Notes: generated by a model from the sequence alone, not told the origin. 37,778 nucleotides of DNA from an uncultured Schwartzia sp. (GCA_905372875.1 CAJPQU010000002.1:1-37778), one strand, 5' to 3'. Shown: positions 8,357 through 16,168, counted from the stretch's first letter. Numbers and translations: made by a program.

Positions 8357-8944
8357 TTAGGAAAAGGCTTCACGCGCGTAGCGAAGCGCGCGTTCATTGA
8401 GCGCACAATACTTTGGCTTCACGTGCGCGCGAATCGCCGCGATCACATCCTCCTCCGTCAAGAAGGGAAGCGCCCCGGCCGCAAACGCGGCGCCGAGCAT
8501 GATAACGTTGAGGGCCTTTGGATTCCCGATGGCGCGGACGGCAGCCTCACCATCCACAACGTGAATCTGTTTTATGTGTTCCTTCAGATAGTCCATCATC
8601 TCGCGCCCTGTGTAATTCGTAGCAGAAAGCGCCGCCGTTACGGGCATGATGGGCGAGGCATTCACGACGAGCACGCCGTCCTTTTTTAAGTATGGCAGCA
8701 TTCGCACTGCCTCGGCAGGCTCAAAAGCGAGCAGGAGGTCGGCCGTACCACGCCGTATCATCGGATTCTTGGCTCCCTCCCCGATACGCAGATGGCTGAA
8801 TACTGAGCCGCCCTTCTGCGCCATGCCGATTGTCTCCGCGCTCATGACAGGCAGCCCTTTTGCCATGCTTGCCGCCGCGAGGAGCTTCGAGGCGAGCACC
8901 GTACCCTGCCCCCCCACGCCCGTCAGCAAGATATTGTATGCCAT
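8357..8944 (-). CDS. iorB: Indolepyruvate:ferredoxin oxidoreductase, beta subunit
   Basis: The gamma-domain-type small subunit (195 aa) of indolepyruvate ferredoxin oxidoreductase, which works with IorA to decarboxylate aryl pyruvates oxidatively to aryl-acetyl-CoA and reduced ferredoxin. The N-terminus NILLTGVGGQGTVLASKLL is the family's signature. SAETIGMAQKGG and VNASPIMPV also fit. The start is the ATG at 8944: its A is shared with the TGA of iorA (TGATG), so translation is coupled, and GGGAG lies upstream inside iorA. A longer frame upstream is only overlap with iorA. Confidence 0.93.
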   Translation of the reverse strand: MAYNILLTGVGGQGTVLASKLLAAASMAKGLPVMSAETIGMAQKGGSVFSHLRIGEGAKNPMIRRGTADLLLAFEPAEAVRMLPYLKKDGVLVVNASPIMPVTAALSATNYTGREMMDYLKEHIKQIHVVDGEAAVRAIGNPKALNVIMLGAAFAAGALPFLTEEDVIAAIRAHVKPKYCALNERALRYAREAFS

Positions 8945-10794
8945 CACGCCTCGCTCCCTTTCTGTGACACATTCGGCACAACGGAGATGGCCCCGAAGGG
9001 ACATACCTCCGTGCAAAGGGCGCAGCCCGTACACTGCGCGGGATCAATCTTCACAGCGCCGTCACAAGTAACGATGCCGGGGCAGCCAATCTCGCGAATG
9101 CACTTCCTGCACCGCGTGCACTTTTCCTCCGCGATATGCGCCATGCCAAGAGGAGGCACAATCGCGATGCACGGCGAGCGAAAGATAATCGCCTTGACAC
9201 CCTTTTCCTCTGCAACTTCACGCACGGCCATAACGCACTCGTCCAGTTTCAGCGGGTCAAGGGTGCGAATCGTTTGCACGCCGATGCCCTTCAGCGTCTC
9301 CTCAATGGAGATCTTCTGCGCCACCTCCCCCATCATCGTGCGCCCCGTTCCCGGATGCGGCTGATGGCCCGTCATGGCCGTCGTCGAATTATCAAGCACG
9401 ACAAGCGTGAAATCCGCCTGATTGTAAACACCGTTCACTGCACCCGTAATCGCCGACGCGAAGAACGTCGAATCGCCGACGAACGCAAAACACTTCGTAT
9501 CCTTCGTCGCGATGCCGATGCCCTGTGCGATGCCAAGCCCCGCACCCATGCAGAGACATGTGTCGACCATATCGAGTGGCTGCGCGTTGCCCAGCGTGTA
9601 GCAGCCGATGTCACCCGCAAAAACGCATTTTTTGCCCTTCATCGCCTGCTTGACCGCGTAGAATGAGGCTCTGTGCGGGCAACCCGCACAGAGCACGGGT
9701 GGGCGCACGACCGAGACCGGCGGTTCAGGAAGAGAAACTGCCGGCTCATGCGGCCAATTCATAAAAGAAGCAACTGCTGTATCCACTGCATCACGCGTAT
9801 TTTCGCCCGATGGCAAAATATCGCCCGTCAGCTTGCCGCGAATCCGCACGGGAATCTGGTACTTGCCGCAAACATATGTCAGCTCGCGCTCGATGACAGG
9901 ATCAAGTTCCTCGATACAGAGCACTTCGTCAAGCCCCGTTAAAAAAGCGACCGCCTGCTGCTCGGGAAACGGGAACGGCGTCGAAACCTTGAAGACACGC
10001 GGAAGCTCTGCCCCCGTTTCCTCTTGCTCTGCAATCGTTTCCTGCACATAGGAATAGCTTACGCCGTGTGTCGCAATTCCCTTGCGGCTCAGGCTTGCCC
10101 CATGCTCGATAGTGTTGCGCGCATAACCCGAAAACACCTTCGCCAACTCCACGTTCCGCGCCTCAATCGCGGCGTGCGCTCGGGTAGACAGGCGCGGGAA
10201 AATCACCCATTTTGACGGGTCACGCATAAAGCCCCGCGGCTCGTGCCCTGCGTACTCCGCCTCGTCCTTCACCTCAATCGAGGCATAGCCATGATCGATG
10301 CGCGTCGTCGGGCGAAAGAACACCGGCGTATGATAGCGCTCCGAGAAGTCGAATGCCTCCTGAATCATCGCATATGCCTCTGCGACACTCGACGGATCGA
10401 AGCAAGGCACTTTCGCGAACGCGGCAAAATGGCGCGTGTCCTGCTCCGTCTGCGAAGAAATGGGACCGGGATCGTCGGCAACGAGCACGACCATGCCGCC
10501 CTCAACGCCAATATATTCAAGGCTCATCAAGGGATCGGCGGCGACATTAAGCCCCACCTGTTTCATCGTCACCAGCACGCGCGCCCCTGAGTACGCCGCA
10601 CCTGCGCCGACCTCCATTGCCGCCTTCTCATTCGTTGACCACTCGACATGGATGCGCCCGCCTGCATTATGCTTTGCGACCGTTTCGAGCACCTCCGTCG
10701 AAGGGGTGCCGGGATAGCCAGCAACGACGTTCACACCTGCCGCAAGCGCCCCGAGCGCCATCGCCTCGTTGCCCATCAGATATTCTCTATGCAT
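8944..10794 (-). CDS. iorA: Indolepyruvate:ferredoxin oxidoreductase, alpha subunit
   Basis: The large, TPP-binding subunit (616 aa, normal length). The N-terminal pyrimidine-binding domain begins GNEAMALGALAAG and has GYPGTPSTE. The PP-binding domain contains CAGCPHRASFYA, GDIGCYTLG and GDSTFFASAITG...NSTTAMTGHQ. The C-terminus holds two [4Fe-4S] motifs: CTRCRKC...CP and CTGCALC...CP (near residues 555-600). Substrates are aryl pyruvates from aromatic amino-acid transamination; electrons go to ferredoxin in the cytoplasm. AAAGGAG lies 7 nt before the ATG. It is first in the operon iorA-iorB-paaK, behind a TATAAT box at 10827. Confidence 0.96.
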   Translation of the reverse strand: MHREYLMGNEAMALGALAAGVNVVAGYPGTPSTEVLETVAKHNAGGRIHVEWSTNEKAAMEVGAGAAYSGARVLVTMKQVGLNVAADPLMSLEYIGVEGGMVVLVADDPGPISSQTEQDTRHFAAFAKVPCFDPSSVAEAYAMIQEAFDFSERYHTPVFFRPTTRIDHGYASIEVKDEAEYAGHEPRGFMRDPSKWVIFPRLSTRAHAAIEARNVELAKVFSGYARNTIEHGASLSRKGIATHGVSYSYVQETIAEQEETGAELPRVFKVSTPFPFPEQQAVAFLTGLDEVLCIEELDPVIERELTYVCGKYQIPVRIRGKLTGDILPSGENTRDAVDTAVASFMNWPHEPAVSLPEPPVSVVRPPVLCAGCPHRASFYAVKQAMKGKKCVFAGDIGCYTLGNAQPLDMVDTCLCMGAGLGIAQGIGIATKDTKCFAFVGDSTFFASAITGAVNGVYNQADFTLVVLDNSTTAMTGHQPHPGTGRTMMGEVAQKISIEETLKGIGVQTIRTLDPLKLDECVMAVREVAEEKGVKAIIFRSPCIAIVPPLGMAHIAEEKCTRCRKCIREIGCPGIVTCDGAVKIDPAQCTGCALCTEVCPFGAISVVPNVSQKGSEA

Positions 10795-10826
10795 GCTTTC
10801 GCTCCTTTTCGATACAATGCTTCCCT

Positions 10827-10855
10827 ATTATAATATAAATCACCGCGAATAGGAA
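10827..10855 (-). promoter_or_regulatory. Promoter of iorA-iorB-paaK
   Basis: A perfect TATAAT (10827-10832, minus strand) with a poor -35 (TTCCTA, 10850-10855) at 17 nt. The start would be about 25 nt before the iorA ATG, so the leader is very short. Confidence 0.5.
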
Positions 10856-10874
10856 ATTCTCCCGAAAAATTATG

Positions 10875-10978
10875 TGTCCCTTCGGATTAGATCAGAGTGA
10901 AGCTATTCGACAAAAAGGTTCTTTTTCCTTTAAAGGCCCATACCTTTAAACTTCCCCCCCGATCTAATCGGGGGGACA
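10875..10978. repeat. 104-bp element with imperfect terminal inverted repeats (possible MITE)
   Basis: The left end TGTCCCTTCGGATTAGATC and the right end (as reverse complement) TGTCCCCCCGATTAGATC match at about 16 of 18 positions. Between them lie further hairpins: CCCCCCGAT-CTA-ATCGGGGGG in the right end itself, TTTAAAGG-CCCATA-CCTTTAAA, and AAAAAG-GTT-CTTTTT. It fills the gap between the iorA promoter and the EamA terminator. It has no coding capacity. It could be a miniature inverted-repeat element, a relic of insertion-sequence ends, or simply stacked hairpins. No clear target-site duplication was found. Confidence 0.45.
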
Positions 10979-10981
10979 TGC

Positions 10982-11027
10982 AAGAAGGGGCTGACGACCA
11001 AAAATCCTCCTTCCTGTCGCCAGCCCC
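10982..11027 (-). terminator. Terminator after the EamA gene
   Basis: A 12-bp stem (GGGGCTGGCGAC with GTCGTCAGCCCC, one G-T pair; 10987-11027) starts about 15 nt after the EamA stop, followed by a weak TTCTTG run on the minus strand. A plus-strand role with CCTTTATTTA is also possible. Confidence 0.6.
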
Positions 11028-11041
11028 TCCTTTATTTATGA

Positions 11042-11455
11042 TCAGCGTATCATCAGCCATGTGCCCGCCGTAAGGAGGGCCGCGCCTATGGCTGATTTCA
11101 GTGTAAATTCCTCGTGTAGAAAGAGGACCGCCAGGAGAAGGGTCAAGACGACACTCAGCTTATCCACCGCCACTACGGCAGAGGTTTCTCCCATTTGCAG
11201 CGCTTTGAAGTAGCAAAGCCACGACGCGCCCGTCGCCAAGCCGGAAAGGATGAGAAACAGCCAGGAACGACGGCTGATTGCGGTGATCCCGCCCGCACTT
11301 TGAGTAAAAAATACCATACCCCACGCCAGCGCCAGCACCACCACCGTGCGAATCGCCGTTGCCAAATGAGAATTAACCCCTTCAATACCGATCTTCGCCA
11401 AAATTGCCGTCAGGGCGGCAAAAACTGCCGACAGCAGTGCCAAGGCCAGCCACAT
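11042..11455 (-). CDS. Half-size EamA/DMT-superfamily transporter
   Basis: Membrane protein of 137 aa with about four to five hydrophobic helices: LALALLSAVFAALTAILAK near the start, TVVVLALAWGMVFF, FLILSGLATGASWLCYFKAL and a C-terminal helix. The pattern GLATGASWLCYFKALQ followed by VVAVDKLSVVLTLLLA is typical of a single EamA domain. Full-size family members have two such domains, so this one probably dimerises. The substrate is unknown; drug/metabolite export is only the superfamily label. The start at 11455 is set by AAGGAGG 8 nt upstream; longer frames run into the tRNA terminator. It follows tRNA-Arg on the same strand, but the terminator between them suggests separate transcription. 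Confidence 0.85.
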   Translation of the reverse strand: MWLALALLSAVFAALTAILAKIGIEGVNSHLATAIRTVVVLALAWGMVFFTQSAGGITAISRRSWLFLILSGLATGASWLCYFKALQMGETSAVVAVDKLSVVLTLLLAVLFLHEEFTLKSAIGAALLTAGTWLMIR

Positions 11456-11520
11456 GCGAATTCCCTCCTTCATCCCATAAAAATAAACTGTTTCGCTCCT
11501 ATTTTGCGCGCACGCCGACA

Positions 11521-11549
11521 CAAAAAGCCCCCTGACGTGTCAGAGAGCT
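11521..11549 (-). terminator. Terminator of tRNA-Arg
   Basis: A ten-base-pair stem (AGCTCTCTGA with TCAGGGGGCT, three G-U pairs; 11526-11549), 4-nt loop, then TTTTTG. It starts about 12 nt after the CCA end of the tRNA. Confidence 0.85.
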
Positions 11550-11561
11550 TCCCTTTTTCGA

Positions 11562-11638
11562 TGGTGCGATTGGCGAGAGTCGAACTCGCTACCTGCCGCT
11601 TAGGAGGCGGCCGCTCTATCCTTGTGAGCTACAACCGC
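11562..11638 (-). tRNA. tRNA-Arg (anticodon CCU)
   Basis: A complete 77-nt cloverleaf. The acceptor stem GCGGTTG/CAATCGC has one G-U pair. The anticodon arm GCCGC-CTCCTAA-GCGGC carries anticodon CCU, which reads AGG. The T arm includes GTTCGACTC, and the discriminator is A followed by an encoded CCA. It has its own promoter (11656-11684) and terminator. Confidence 0.95.
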
Positions 11639-11655
11639 AGAATAAACCGATATGT

Positions 11656-11704
11656 ATTATAGCAAAGGGCCATGATTTGAGCAAGAAATCACGGCCCTTT
11701 GCTA
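11656..11704 (-). promoter_or_regulatory. tRNA-Arg promoter embedded in a 45-bp inverted repeat
   Basis: TTGCTC (11679-11684) and TATAAT (11656-11661) are 17 nt apart on the minus strand and lie about 18 nt before the tRNA. The same DNA is an inverted repeat (11660-11704) with 19-nt arms, one mismatch and a 7-nt loop. The -35 box therefore sits in the loop and inner arm, and the -10 overlaps one outer end. The repeat may also end transcription from the gene at 11769, but no T-run follows it. Confidence 0.6.
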
Positions 11705-11768
11705 TGAAGACTTTTCCACGGGCCACAACAAGTGCCCCGTGTTGTCAAAGCAATTTCCTGCTGCATCC

Positions 11769-12218
11769 TTAATCCCAATCTGCTTTGCAGCGCATGGCTT
11801 CTTGTTTACTGATGATACGCCGTTCGTAGAGATCATCGAGCCAATATTTGCCATCGACATAATTCAAATGGTAGATATTGTCCGGCGCATTGTGTGTCGC
11901 GAGGCACTCAAAATCGCAGCGTAGATTTTCTTCAACAGGAACGTATTCCAGCGGAATACGTTCGCTGGTGTTAAGTCCGACACCATCTTTGATTGCCTCC
12001 CCCACTAAAACAGGTTGGCTCTGATCCGTTTCTAAGTGGGTATACGTATTATCTGCCAACTTAATGCGGCATAACACGTCCGGCGCGCCACCGAAATTAA
12101 AAATAACCGCGCCCTCGGGCAAATGGATATTGACGATATCATAGGTGCAGGCCCGGCGCGGCTCTATGTCGTCAAAGGTAAAGCCGCCGTTTTCTTCGTG
12201 AATGCGATAGGCTTTCAT
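11769..12218 (-). CDS. Hypothetical protein, 149 aa
   Basis: I do not recognise this protein. It is soluble, acidic and mostly beta-like in appearance. It has a central stretch APDVLCRIKLADNTYTHLE and an aromatic-rich C-terminal part (NIYHLNYVDGKYWLDDLYE). There is no signal peptide, membrane helix or obvious catalytic motif. The start is well supported: GGGAGGAG lies 6 nt before the ATG. It is a single-gene unit carrying the second copy of the conserved leader found before the DUF1232 gene, so the two genes may share a regulatory signal. A small hairpin (about 11717-11741) follows the stop but lacks a T-run. Confidence 0.7.
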   Translation of the reverse strand: MKAYRIHEENGGFTFDDIEPRRACTYDIVNIHLPEGAVIFNFGGAPDVLCRIKLADNTYTHLETDQSQPVLVGEAIKDGVGLNTSERIPLEYVPVEENLRCDFECLATHNAPDNIYHLNYVDGKYWLDDLYERRIISKQEAMRCKADWD

Positions 12219-12259
12219 TGTCTTCTCCTCCCGTAAGTGTTCTTTACTTTCACTATACC

Positions 12260-12360
12260 TAACCGCTAAACACAGGCGGTGTGCCCCTTTCCTCTGCTAA
12301 GTGGTTAGATCCATATTCCCACTACGTTCGCGGTGTCCAACCGTCGCGCTCGCTAAGTGT
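12260..12360 (-). promoter_or_regulatory. Conserved structured 5' leader, copy 2 (candidate cis-regulatory RNA)
   Basis: The leader starts five bases after TATAAT with CACTTAGCGA. It then has a first hairpin with outer stem GCG/CGU, a purine internal loop with GA on one side and GAA on the other, and inner stem CGGU/ACCG. Next is GGGAATATG, whose neighbouring AGTGG can pair with CCACT of the second repeat CCACTTAGCA. The final hairpin is CCGC-(9-nt loop ending GTTTA)-GCGG. Compared with copy 1 the first hairpin is about 11 nt longer and different in sequence but keeps its pairing. Another CACTTA-CG sits directly before the ribosome site at 12231-12240. About 40 nt separate the last hairpin from the start codon. 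Confidence 0.6.
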
Positions 12361-12364
12361 CCCT

Positions 12365-12370
12365 ATTATA
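12365..12370 (-). promoter_or_regulatory. -10 box of the 149-aa gene
   Basis: A perfect TATAAT on the minus strand, five bases before the conserved leader. No convincing -35 hexamer is seen 16-18 nt upstream, so activation by a factor is possible. Confidence 0.5.
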
Positions 12371-12463
12371 TCTGTTTTTCTCATATTACGCTACCCCTAC
12401 AAAATCACGCGCTTTTCGTTATCCGACGCGCAACTCCCAAAAATCGTATCATGTATGGGCCGT

Positions 12464-14263
12464 TTATAGCACTCCACCCCCAATATCTGCCTGTTCCGCG
12501 AGTGCTTTCACGGCGTCCTCATACGTTTCCCAGAGAGAATCCGGTATCGCCGTCCGCTGCCCCTGCATCCGCGTCCACGCGGCGCGAAGACTTTCGCCTG
12601 CTTGCCGTATTTCTTCCACGCTGAATTGTGCCCATACTTCTTGGAGCAAACAGCACCACTCCACCTCGCGCCACAGCCTGTCAAGGGGCGTCATTGCCCT
12701 CACGAATATCATATCGTGCCCCGGCGGCAATATTCCCACCGTAGGGATCGGTCGGCCCTCGATCGGCAGCAGCACCGTGCGCCACATGTGCCAAAAAAGC
12801 GGCTGTTCGTCTAAAAAATCACCCATCAGCCAATCCCGCGACGCGATGAAAGCGCGTCGGAAAAAGCCCACCGCGATTCCCTCCGCCGGATACGCCCCGC
12901 CAACAAACATCTGCCGCCAAAAGGCTTGCCCATTAACCATAGCGAAGTTCGCGGCCCTCGTCGTTTCATCATAAGGCGCCCCGGACATCCGACCGCTCTC
13001 GGTTTTGGCAAAGGCCCAATCCAGCGGCGGCTGAGATTCCAGACAGGCCAGCATCCGCAGGAATTTATCCGTTGCGATACAATCGCCGGGAAAAAGATAC
13101 TGCACATAGTCCCCCGCAGTCACCTGTTCCAGCCTTTCACCTAACGATGCCCCCGACGGTGCCGAAAGCACCCCAATCGGCGTTCCCTCGTCCTTAAAGG
13201 ATGCCCCCACGGCCTCCGCACGCCTTGGATTAGCGCCGCCCACCACCGGGATCCATATTTCCTTATTGTCGTATTCCTGCGCCAACACATTCTGAATGGA
13301 CGCCGCCAGCGCCGCCTCGTCCCCGCCGAAGGGAATGACTACCGTGACCCGCCGATTGCGGCGCCGCGCCTTTTCCTCGGCCAAGGACTCGGCGATACGC
13401 TCTCCCGTCGCTAACACCCGCGCCAACACCGAAGGCTGCGCCGAGCCGGTATAGCGAAGGGAAAGATCCGCAACGTGAGGGCGTAAATCGAACAGCTCGG
13501 CCTCATCCGCCGAAAGCCGCCCTATGTCCGCGATATCCTCGTCCCGCAGCAAGCCGTCAAAGGCCCGCTTCCACTCCTCGGCCACTACCGTATACACGGA
13601 GTATTTCACCACATTGTTCAGCCAGCCCACCGCCACCTTGGCCGCAAATTGATCGGGACTTCGCCAGTGGAAATGAGCGATGTGAAAAGGCGGCGCAGCA
13701 GAGAGCGGGATCGGCTCCCAGCCTCGCCCCGTCTGCCAATAGGCAAAATGCTGCCCCTGCACCAAATGGAAGGGACGAACCTCCGTCACCCCCGCGCCGA
13801 CGATGACCTTAATGACCTCTTCGTCACTTTTTGCCCGCCGGCACGGCCTCGCCAGGGAAAATACCCCCTCGCTCTCCAGCGGTTCATACCGCCGCCAGCG
13901 CACCGGATACAGCGCGTTCCGGGAAAGTTTCCGCAAGATGGTCCGGCACGACTGCGGCGTATCGGTATTGACGAGGAATTCATCCGCATCCAGCGGCACT
14001 ACAATATCAGCGTCAAACGCCGTCATCGCCTCATCTAAGAGGGTATTCATCACCTCCTCTTGAATGTGCCCGGTACGATGGATCCGCCGCACTGTCAAGG
14101 GCAGCCCTTCTGCCGCTAACTTTTCCAAGATCCGCCCGGTTCCATCAAAACTCTCCTGCTCCGCCACGATCATGGCGTTGGCAAAGGTCAAAGTGTGGCG
14201 GACAAAGCACTCGATGATATCCGCCTCATTTTTTACCATGGAAATCGCAACGATCCGATTCAT
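12464..14263 (-). CDS. Two-domain family 2 glycosyltransferase
   Basis: Soluble 599-aa protein with two GT-A modules. The first (residues ~1-260) begins VAISMVKNEADIIECF, a GT2-like start of the Glyco_tranf_2_4 type, and has the metal-binding LDADEF at 91-96. The second (~300-560) begins VTVVIPFGGDEAALAASIQN and has a GDYVQYLFPGDC segment in the place of the usual DDD motif, so it may use a degenerate metal site. The protein could add two sugars in turn, or the second half could be structural (inference). It is the last gene of the minus-strand glycan array. Its ATG overlaps the stop of a 37-codon ORF (ATGA). GGGAG lies 7 nt upstream. No strong terminator follows; only a weak GCGC hairpin is seen near 12400-12435. 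Confidence 0.85.
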   Translation of the reverse strand: MNRIVAISMVKNEADIIECFVRHTLTFANAMIVAEQESFDGTGRILEKLAAEGLPLTVRRIHRTGHIQEEVMNTLLDEAMTAFDADIVVPLDADEFLVNTDTPQSCRTILRKLSRNALYPVRWRRYEPLESEGVFSLARPCRRAKSDEEVIKVIVGAGVTEVRPFHLVQGQHFAYWQTGRGWEPIPLSAAPPFHIAHFHWRSPDQFAAKVAVGWLNNVVKYSVYTVVAEEWKRAFDGLLRDEDIADIGRLSADEAELFDLRPHVADLSLRYTGSAQPSVLARVLATGERIAESLAEEKARRRNRRVTVVIPFGGDEAALAASIQNVLAQEYDNKEIWIPVVGGANPRRAEAVGASFKDEGTPIGVLSAPSGASLGERLEQVTAGDYVQYLFPGDCIATDKFLRMLACLESQPPLDWAFAKTESGRMSGAPYDETTRAANFAMVNGQAFWRQMFVGGAYPAEGIAVGFFRRAFIASRDWLMGDFLDEQPLFWHMWRTVLLPIEGRPIPTVGILPPGHDMIFVRAMTPLDRLWREVEWCCLLQEVWAQFSVEEIRQAGESLRAAWTRMQGQRTAIPDSLWETYEDAVKALAEQADIGGGVL

Positions 14264-14373
14264 TCCTCTTCTCCCGTTTCCGGTGCCACTGCCGCCAAAG
14301 CCTGCTCAATGACCTGCTCCATATTGTAATAGGTATACGTCCCCCAAGGTTCTCTGCACAGCACGTTTCTCAC
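14260..14373 (-). CDS. Small 37-codon ORF, translationally coupled between galE and the GT2 gene
   Basis: It starts with GTG overlapping the galE stop (GTGA) and ends with TGA overlapping the ATG of the glycosyltransferase (ATGA). AAAGG of the galE tail stands just before it. The peptide reads VRNVLCREPWGTYTYYNMEQ at its start, then a short helix-like stretch and an acidic end (ETGEEE). It exactly fills the gap between two genes that would otherwise be 106 nt apart, which argues for a real coding segment. It could be a small protein, a coupling device, or the surviving C-terminus of a deleted glycan gene. I recognise no family. Confidence 0.55.
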   Translation of the reverse strand: MRNVLCREPWGTYTYYNMEQVIEQALAAVAPETGEEE

Positions 14374-15341
14374 CCTTTGCGATCCTTTTCGTGCCACCGC
14401 CAAGCGGTTTCGATGATCGCCCGAAGATCGTATTCCGGCTGCCAGCCAAGGATCCGCCGAGCTTTTTCCGAACTTCCCACCAATTCCGGCGGATCCCCTG
14501 GCCGCCTTGCTCCGTAAATCACCTTGATCTCCCGCCCTGTCACTTGCTTAGCCATCTCAATGACTTCCCGCACCGAATAACCGACGCCGTTCCCTAAATT
14601 GAAATCCGCCGAGATGCCTTCCTTCTGGATATACGTAAGAGCTAAAATATGCGCTTTGGCCAGATCGTTCACATGGATGTAATCCCGCACGCAGGTGCCG
14701 TCCGGCGTGGGATAATCCGTCCCATAAACGGAAATCGACTCTCGCCGCCCGCTGGCGGCGTCAAGCACCAACGGGATGAGATGCGTCTCCGGATCATGCC
14801 TCTCCCCGATCTCCGCCTCCGGGTCGGCTCCGGCGGCGTTAAAATAGCGCAGTACGCAGAAATTGAGTCCGTACGCCCGATGATAATCTGCCAAGATACG
14901 CTCTACCATGAGTTTCGTCCAACCGTAGGGATTGATGGGCCACTGCCGCATTTCTTCCACGATGGGAATCCGTTCCGGCTCGCCATAGGTCGCACAGGTT
15001 GAGGAAAAGATGAAGTTTTGAACATTGTGGCGCACCATAGCGTCCAAAAGGTGGAGGGTGTTCACCACATTGTTCTCGTAATACTTCGCCGGTGCCGTCA
15101 CCGACTCTCCCACATTGATGAACGCGGAAAAATGAAACACCGCTTCCACAGGGTATGCGCTGAAAATACGATCCAACAGGGCTGTATCCGCCAAATCTCC
15201 CTCAATAAACTTTCCCCAGCGCACCGCCTCACGATGCCCGCAGCGCAGATTATCCAGCACCAACGTATCCCGGCCGCTTCGGCTGAGCATTTTATTCATG
15301 TGACTGCCAATGTATCCGGCGCCGCCCACAATCAAAATCAT
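14370..15341 (-). CDS. galE: UDP-glucose 4-epimerase
   Basis: Extended SDR of 323 aa that interconverts UDP-glucose/UDP-galactose (and perhaps the N-acetyl forms). The NAD-binding GGAGYIGSH is at residues 6-14. The catalytic Ser/Thr lies in SSTCATYG (113-120), and Tyr139 and Lys143 form YxxxK in NPYGWTKLM. The C-terminus has LNGxxGYSVREV-like FNLGNGVGYSV. The start is placed at 15341, where the Rossmann strand begins (MILIVGG); a GGAGG lies about 11 nt upstream. It sits within the glycan operon, 47 nt after the TPR-like gene, and probably supplies a galacto-configured sugar nucleotide to the local glycosyltransferases. Confidence 0.93.
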   Translation of the reverse strand: MILIVGGAGYIGSHMNKMLSRSGRDTLVLDNLRCGHREAVRWGKFIEGDLADTALLDRIFSAYPVEAVFHFSAFINVGESVTAPAKYYENNVVNTLHLLDAMVRHNVQNFIFSSTCATYGEPERIPIVEEMRQWPINPYGWTKLMVERILADYHRAYGLNFCVLRYFNAAGADPEAEIGERHDPETHLIPLVLDAASGRRESISVYGTDYPTPDGTCVRDYIHVNDLAKAHILALTYIQKEGISADFNLGNGVGYSVREVIEMAKQVTGREIKVIYGARRPGDPPELVGSSEKARRILGWQPEYDLRAIIETAWRWHEKDRKG

Positions 15342-15388
15342 CTGTCCCTCTGCCTCCTTCTCTCGCCATACTCCCCCTTCGCGGGTTC

Positions 15389-16153
15389 TTATGGCTCGCC
15401 GCGCTTTTCCTCCGGCCAAAACTCGCCATTTTCCGCCATGGCGCGGGTATGGCGCTCGGCGATGCTCAAAAAGCGGTGTTCCAGCACAGCGTCGCGCACC
15501 GCCCGAGGCGCTTTCCCCCGAGTGTAAAGCTGATAGCTAAACCGGCTTCTATCCACCCGCCCGTCAAAGGCGACGTGTTTCTTCGTTTCCCAGAGAAACT
15601 CATGAGATTTCGTCCTGATCCAAAGGCGCAGCGGCTCATCAGGAATCGCCGACACTTCAATCTCGTAGCGCCGCTCCTTCGTCCCCGGTGCATCCTCACC
15701 CCCAACAGCGTCCTTCCCTGCGTCCAGCGCTGTTTTCTTCGGTGAAGCATCGCCCGAGGCAATACTTCCCCCAGCGGTATCCGCCTCAATTTCCCGCCGC
15801 AGCGCCGCCACATCCGCTTTCCTCTCCCAGCGGACCAGCCACTCCGCAAAGCGTTCCGCCTCCACGTTTCGCCCTAAGGCGCGATAGATATCCGCCATCA
15901 GCCGCCAGATCGCCGGGGAAAAGGGGCGCCGGCGGTACGCCTTTTCCCCGTATTCCAGCGCCACCAGCGGCGCGTCCTGCGCCAACGCATAGCGAGCGTA
16001 AAGCGCCTCATAACGCTCGCTCTCGGGGAACGCCTTATGATACCGTACCAAATCCAGCAAGAAGACTTCATCAAACTTTCCTGCCTCCGCCCGGGGCAGC
16101 AGGGATTGAAACAAGCGCCGAGCCTCCTCGTTGATGGGAAACTGCCCTTCCAT
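15389..16153 (-). CDS. Sulfatase-less paralogue: TPR-like N-terminus joined to the C-terminal domain
   Basis: This 254-aa protein has the N-terminal helical, TPR-like domain (~1-125) and the C-terminal domain (~165-250) of the 701-aa sulfatase-like protein encoded at 17073-19178, joined by a linker rich in Ala, Gly, Asp and Lys. Matching landmarks are FxARYALA/YARYALA, VALEY, RP...IWRLMA/VWRLLA and, at the C-end, RTK(S/T)HEF, DGxVD, LYTRG and FLxIA. The catalytic alkaline-phosphatase-like domain is absent, so it is unlikely to be an enzyme. It may act as an adaptor or substrate-binding subunit (inference). The start at 16153 parallels the paralogue's ME start; a GTG three codons earlier is possible. 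It lies 15 nt after a LicD gene. Confidence 0.75.
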   Translation of the reverse strand: MEGQFPINEEARRLFQSLLPRAEAGKFDEVFLLDLVRYHKAFPESERYEALYARYALAQDAPLVALEYGEKAYRRRPFSPAIWRLMADIYRALGRNVEAERFAEWLVRWERKADVAALRREIEADTAGGSIASGDASPKKTALDAGKDAVGGEDAPGTKERRYEIEVSAIPDEPLRLWIRTKSHEFLWETKKHVAFDGRVDRSRFSYQLYTRGKAPRAVRDAVLEHRFLSIAERHTRAMAENGEFWPEEKRGEP

Positions 16154-16168
16154 CGGCTTCACTTCCTC

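Noticed and set aside
12395..12440. GCGC hairpin as terminator of the GT2 gene
   Set aside because: Only four to five pairs with a long loop and a broken T-run; too weak to call.
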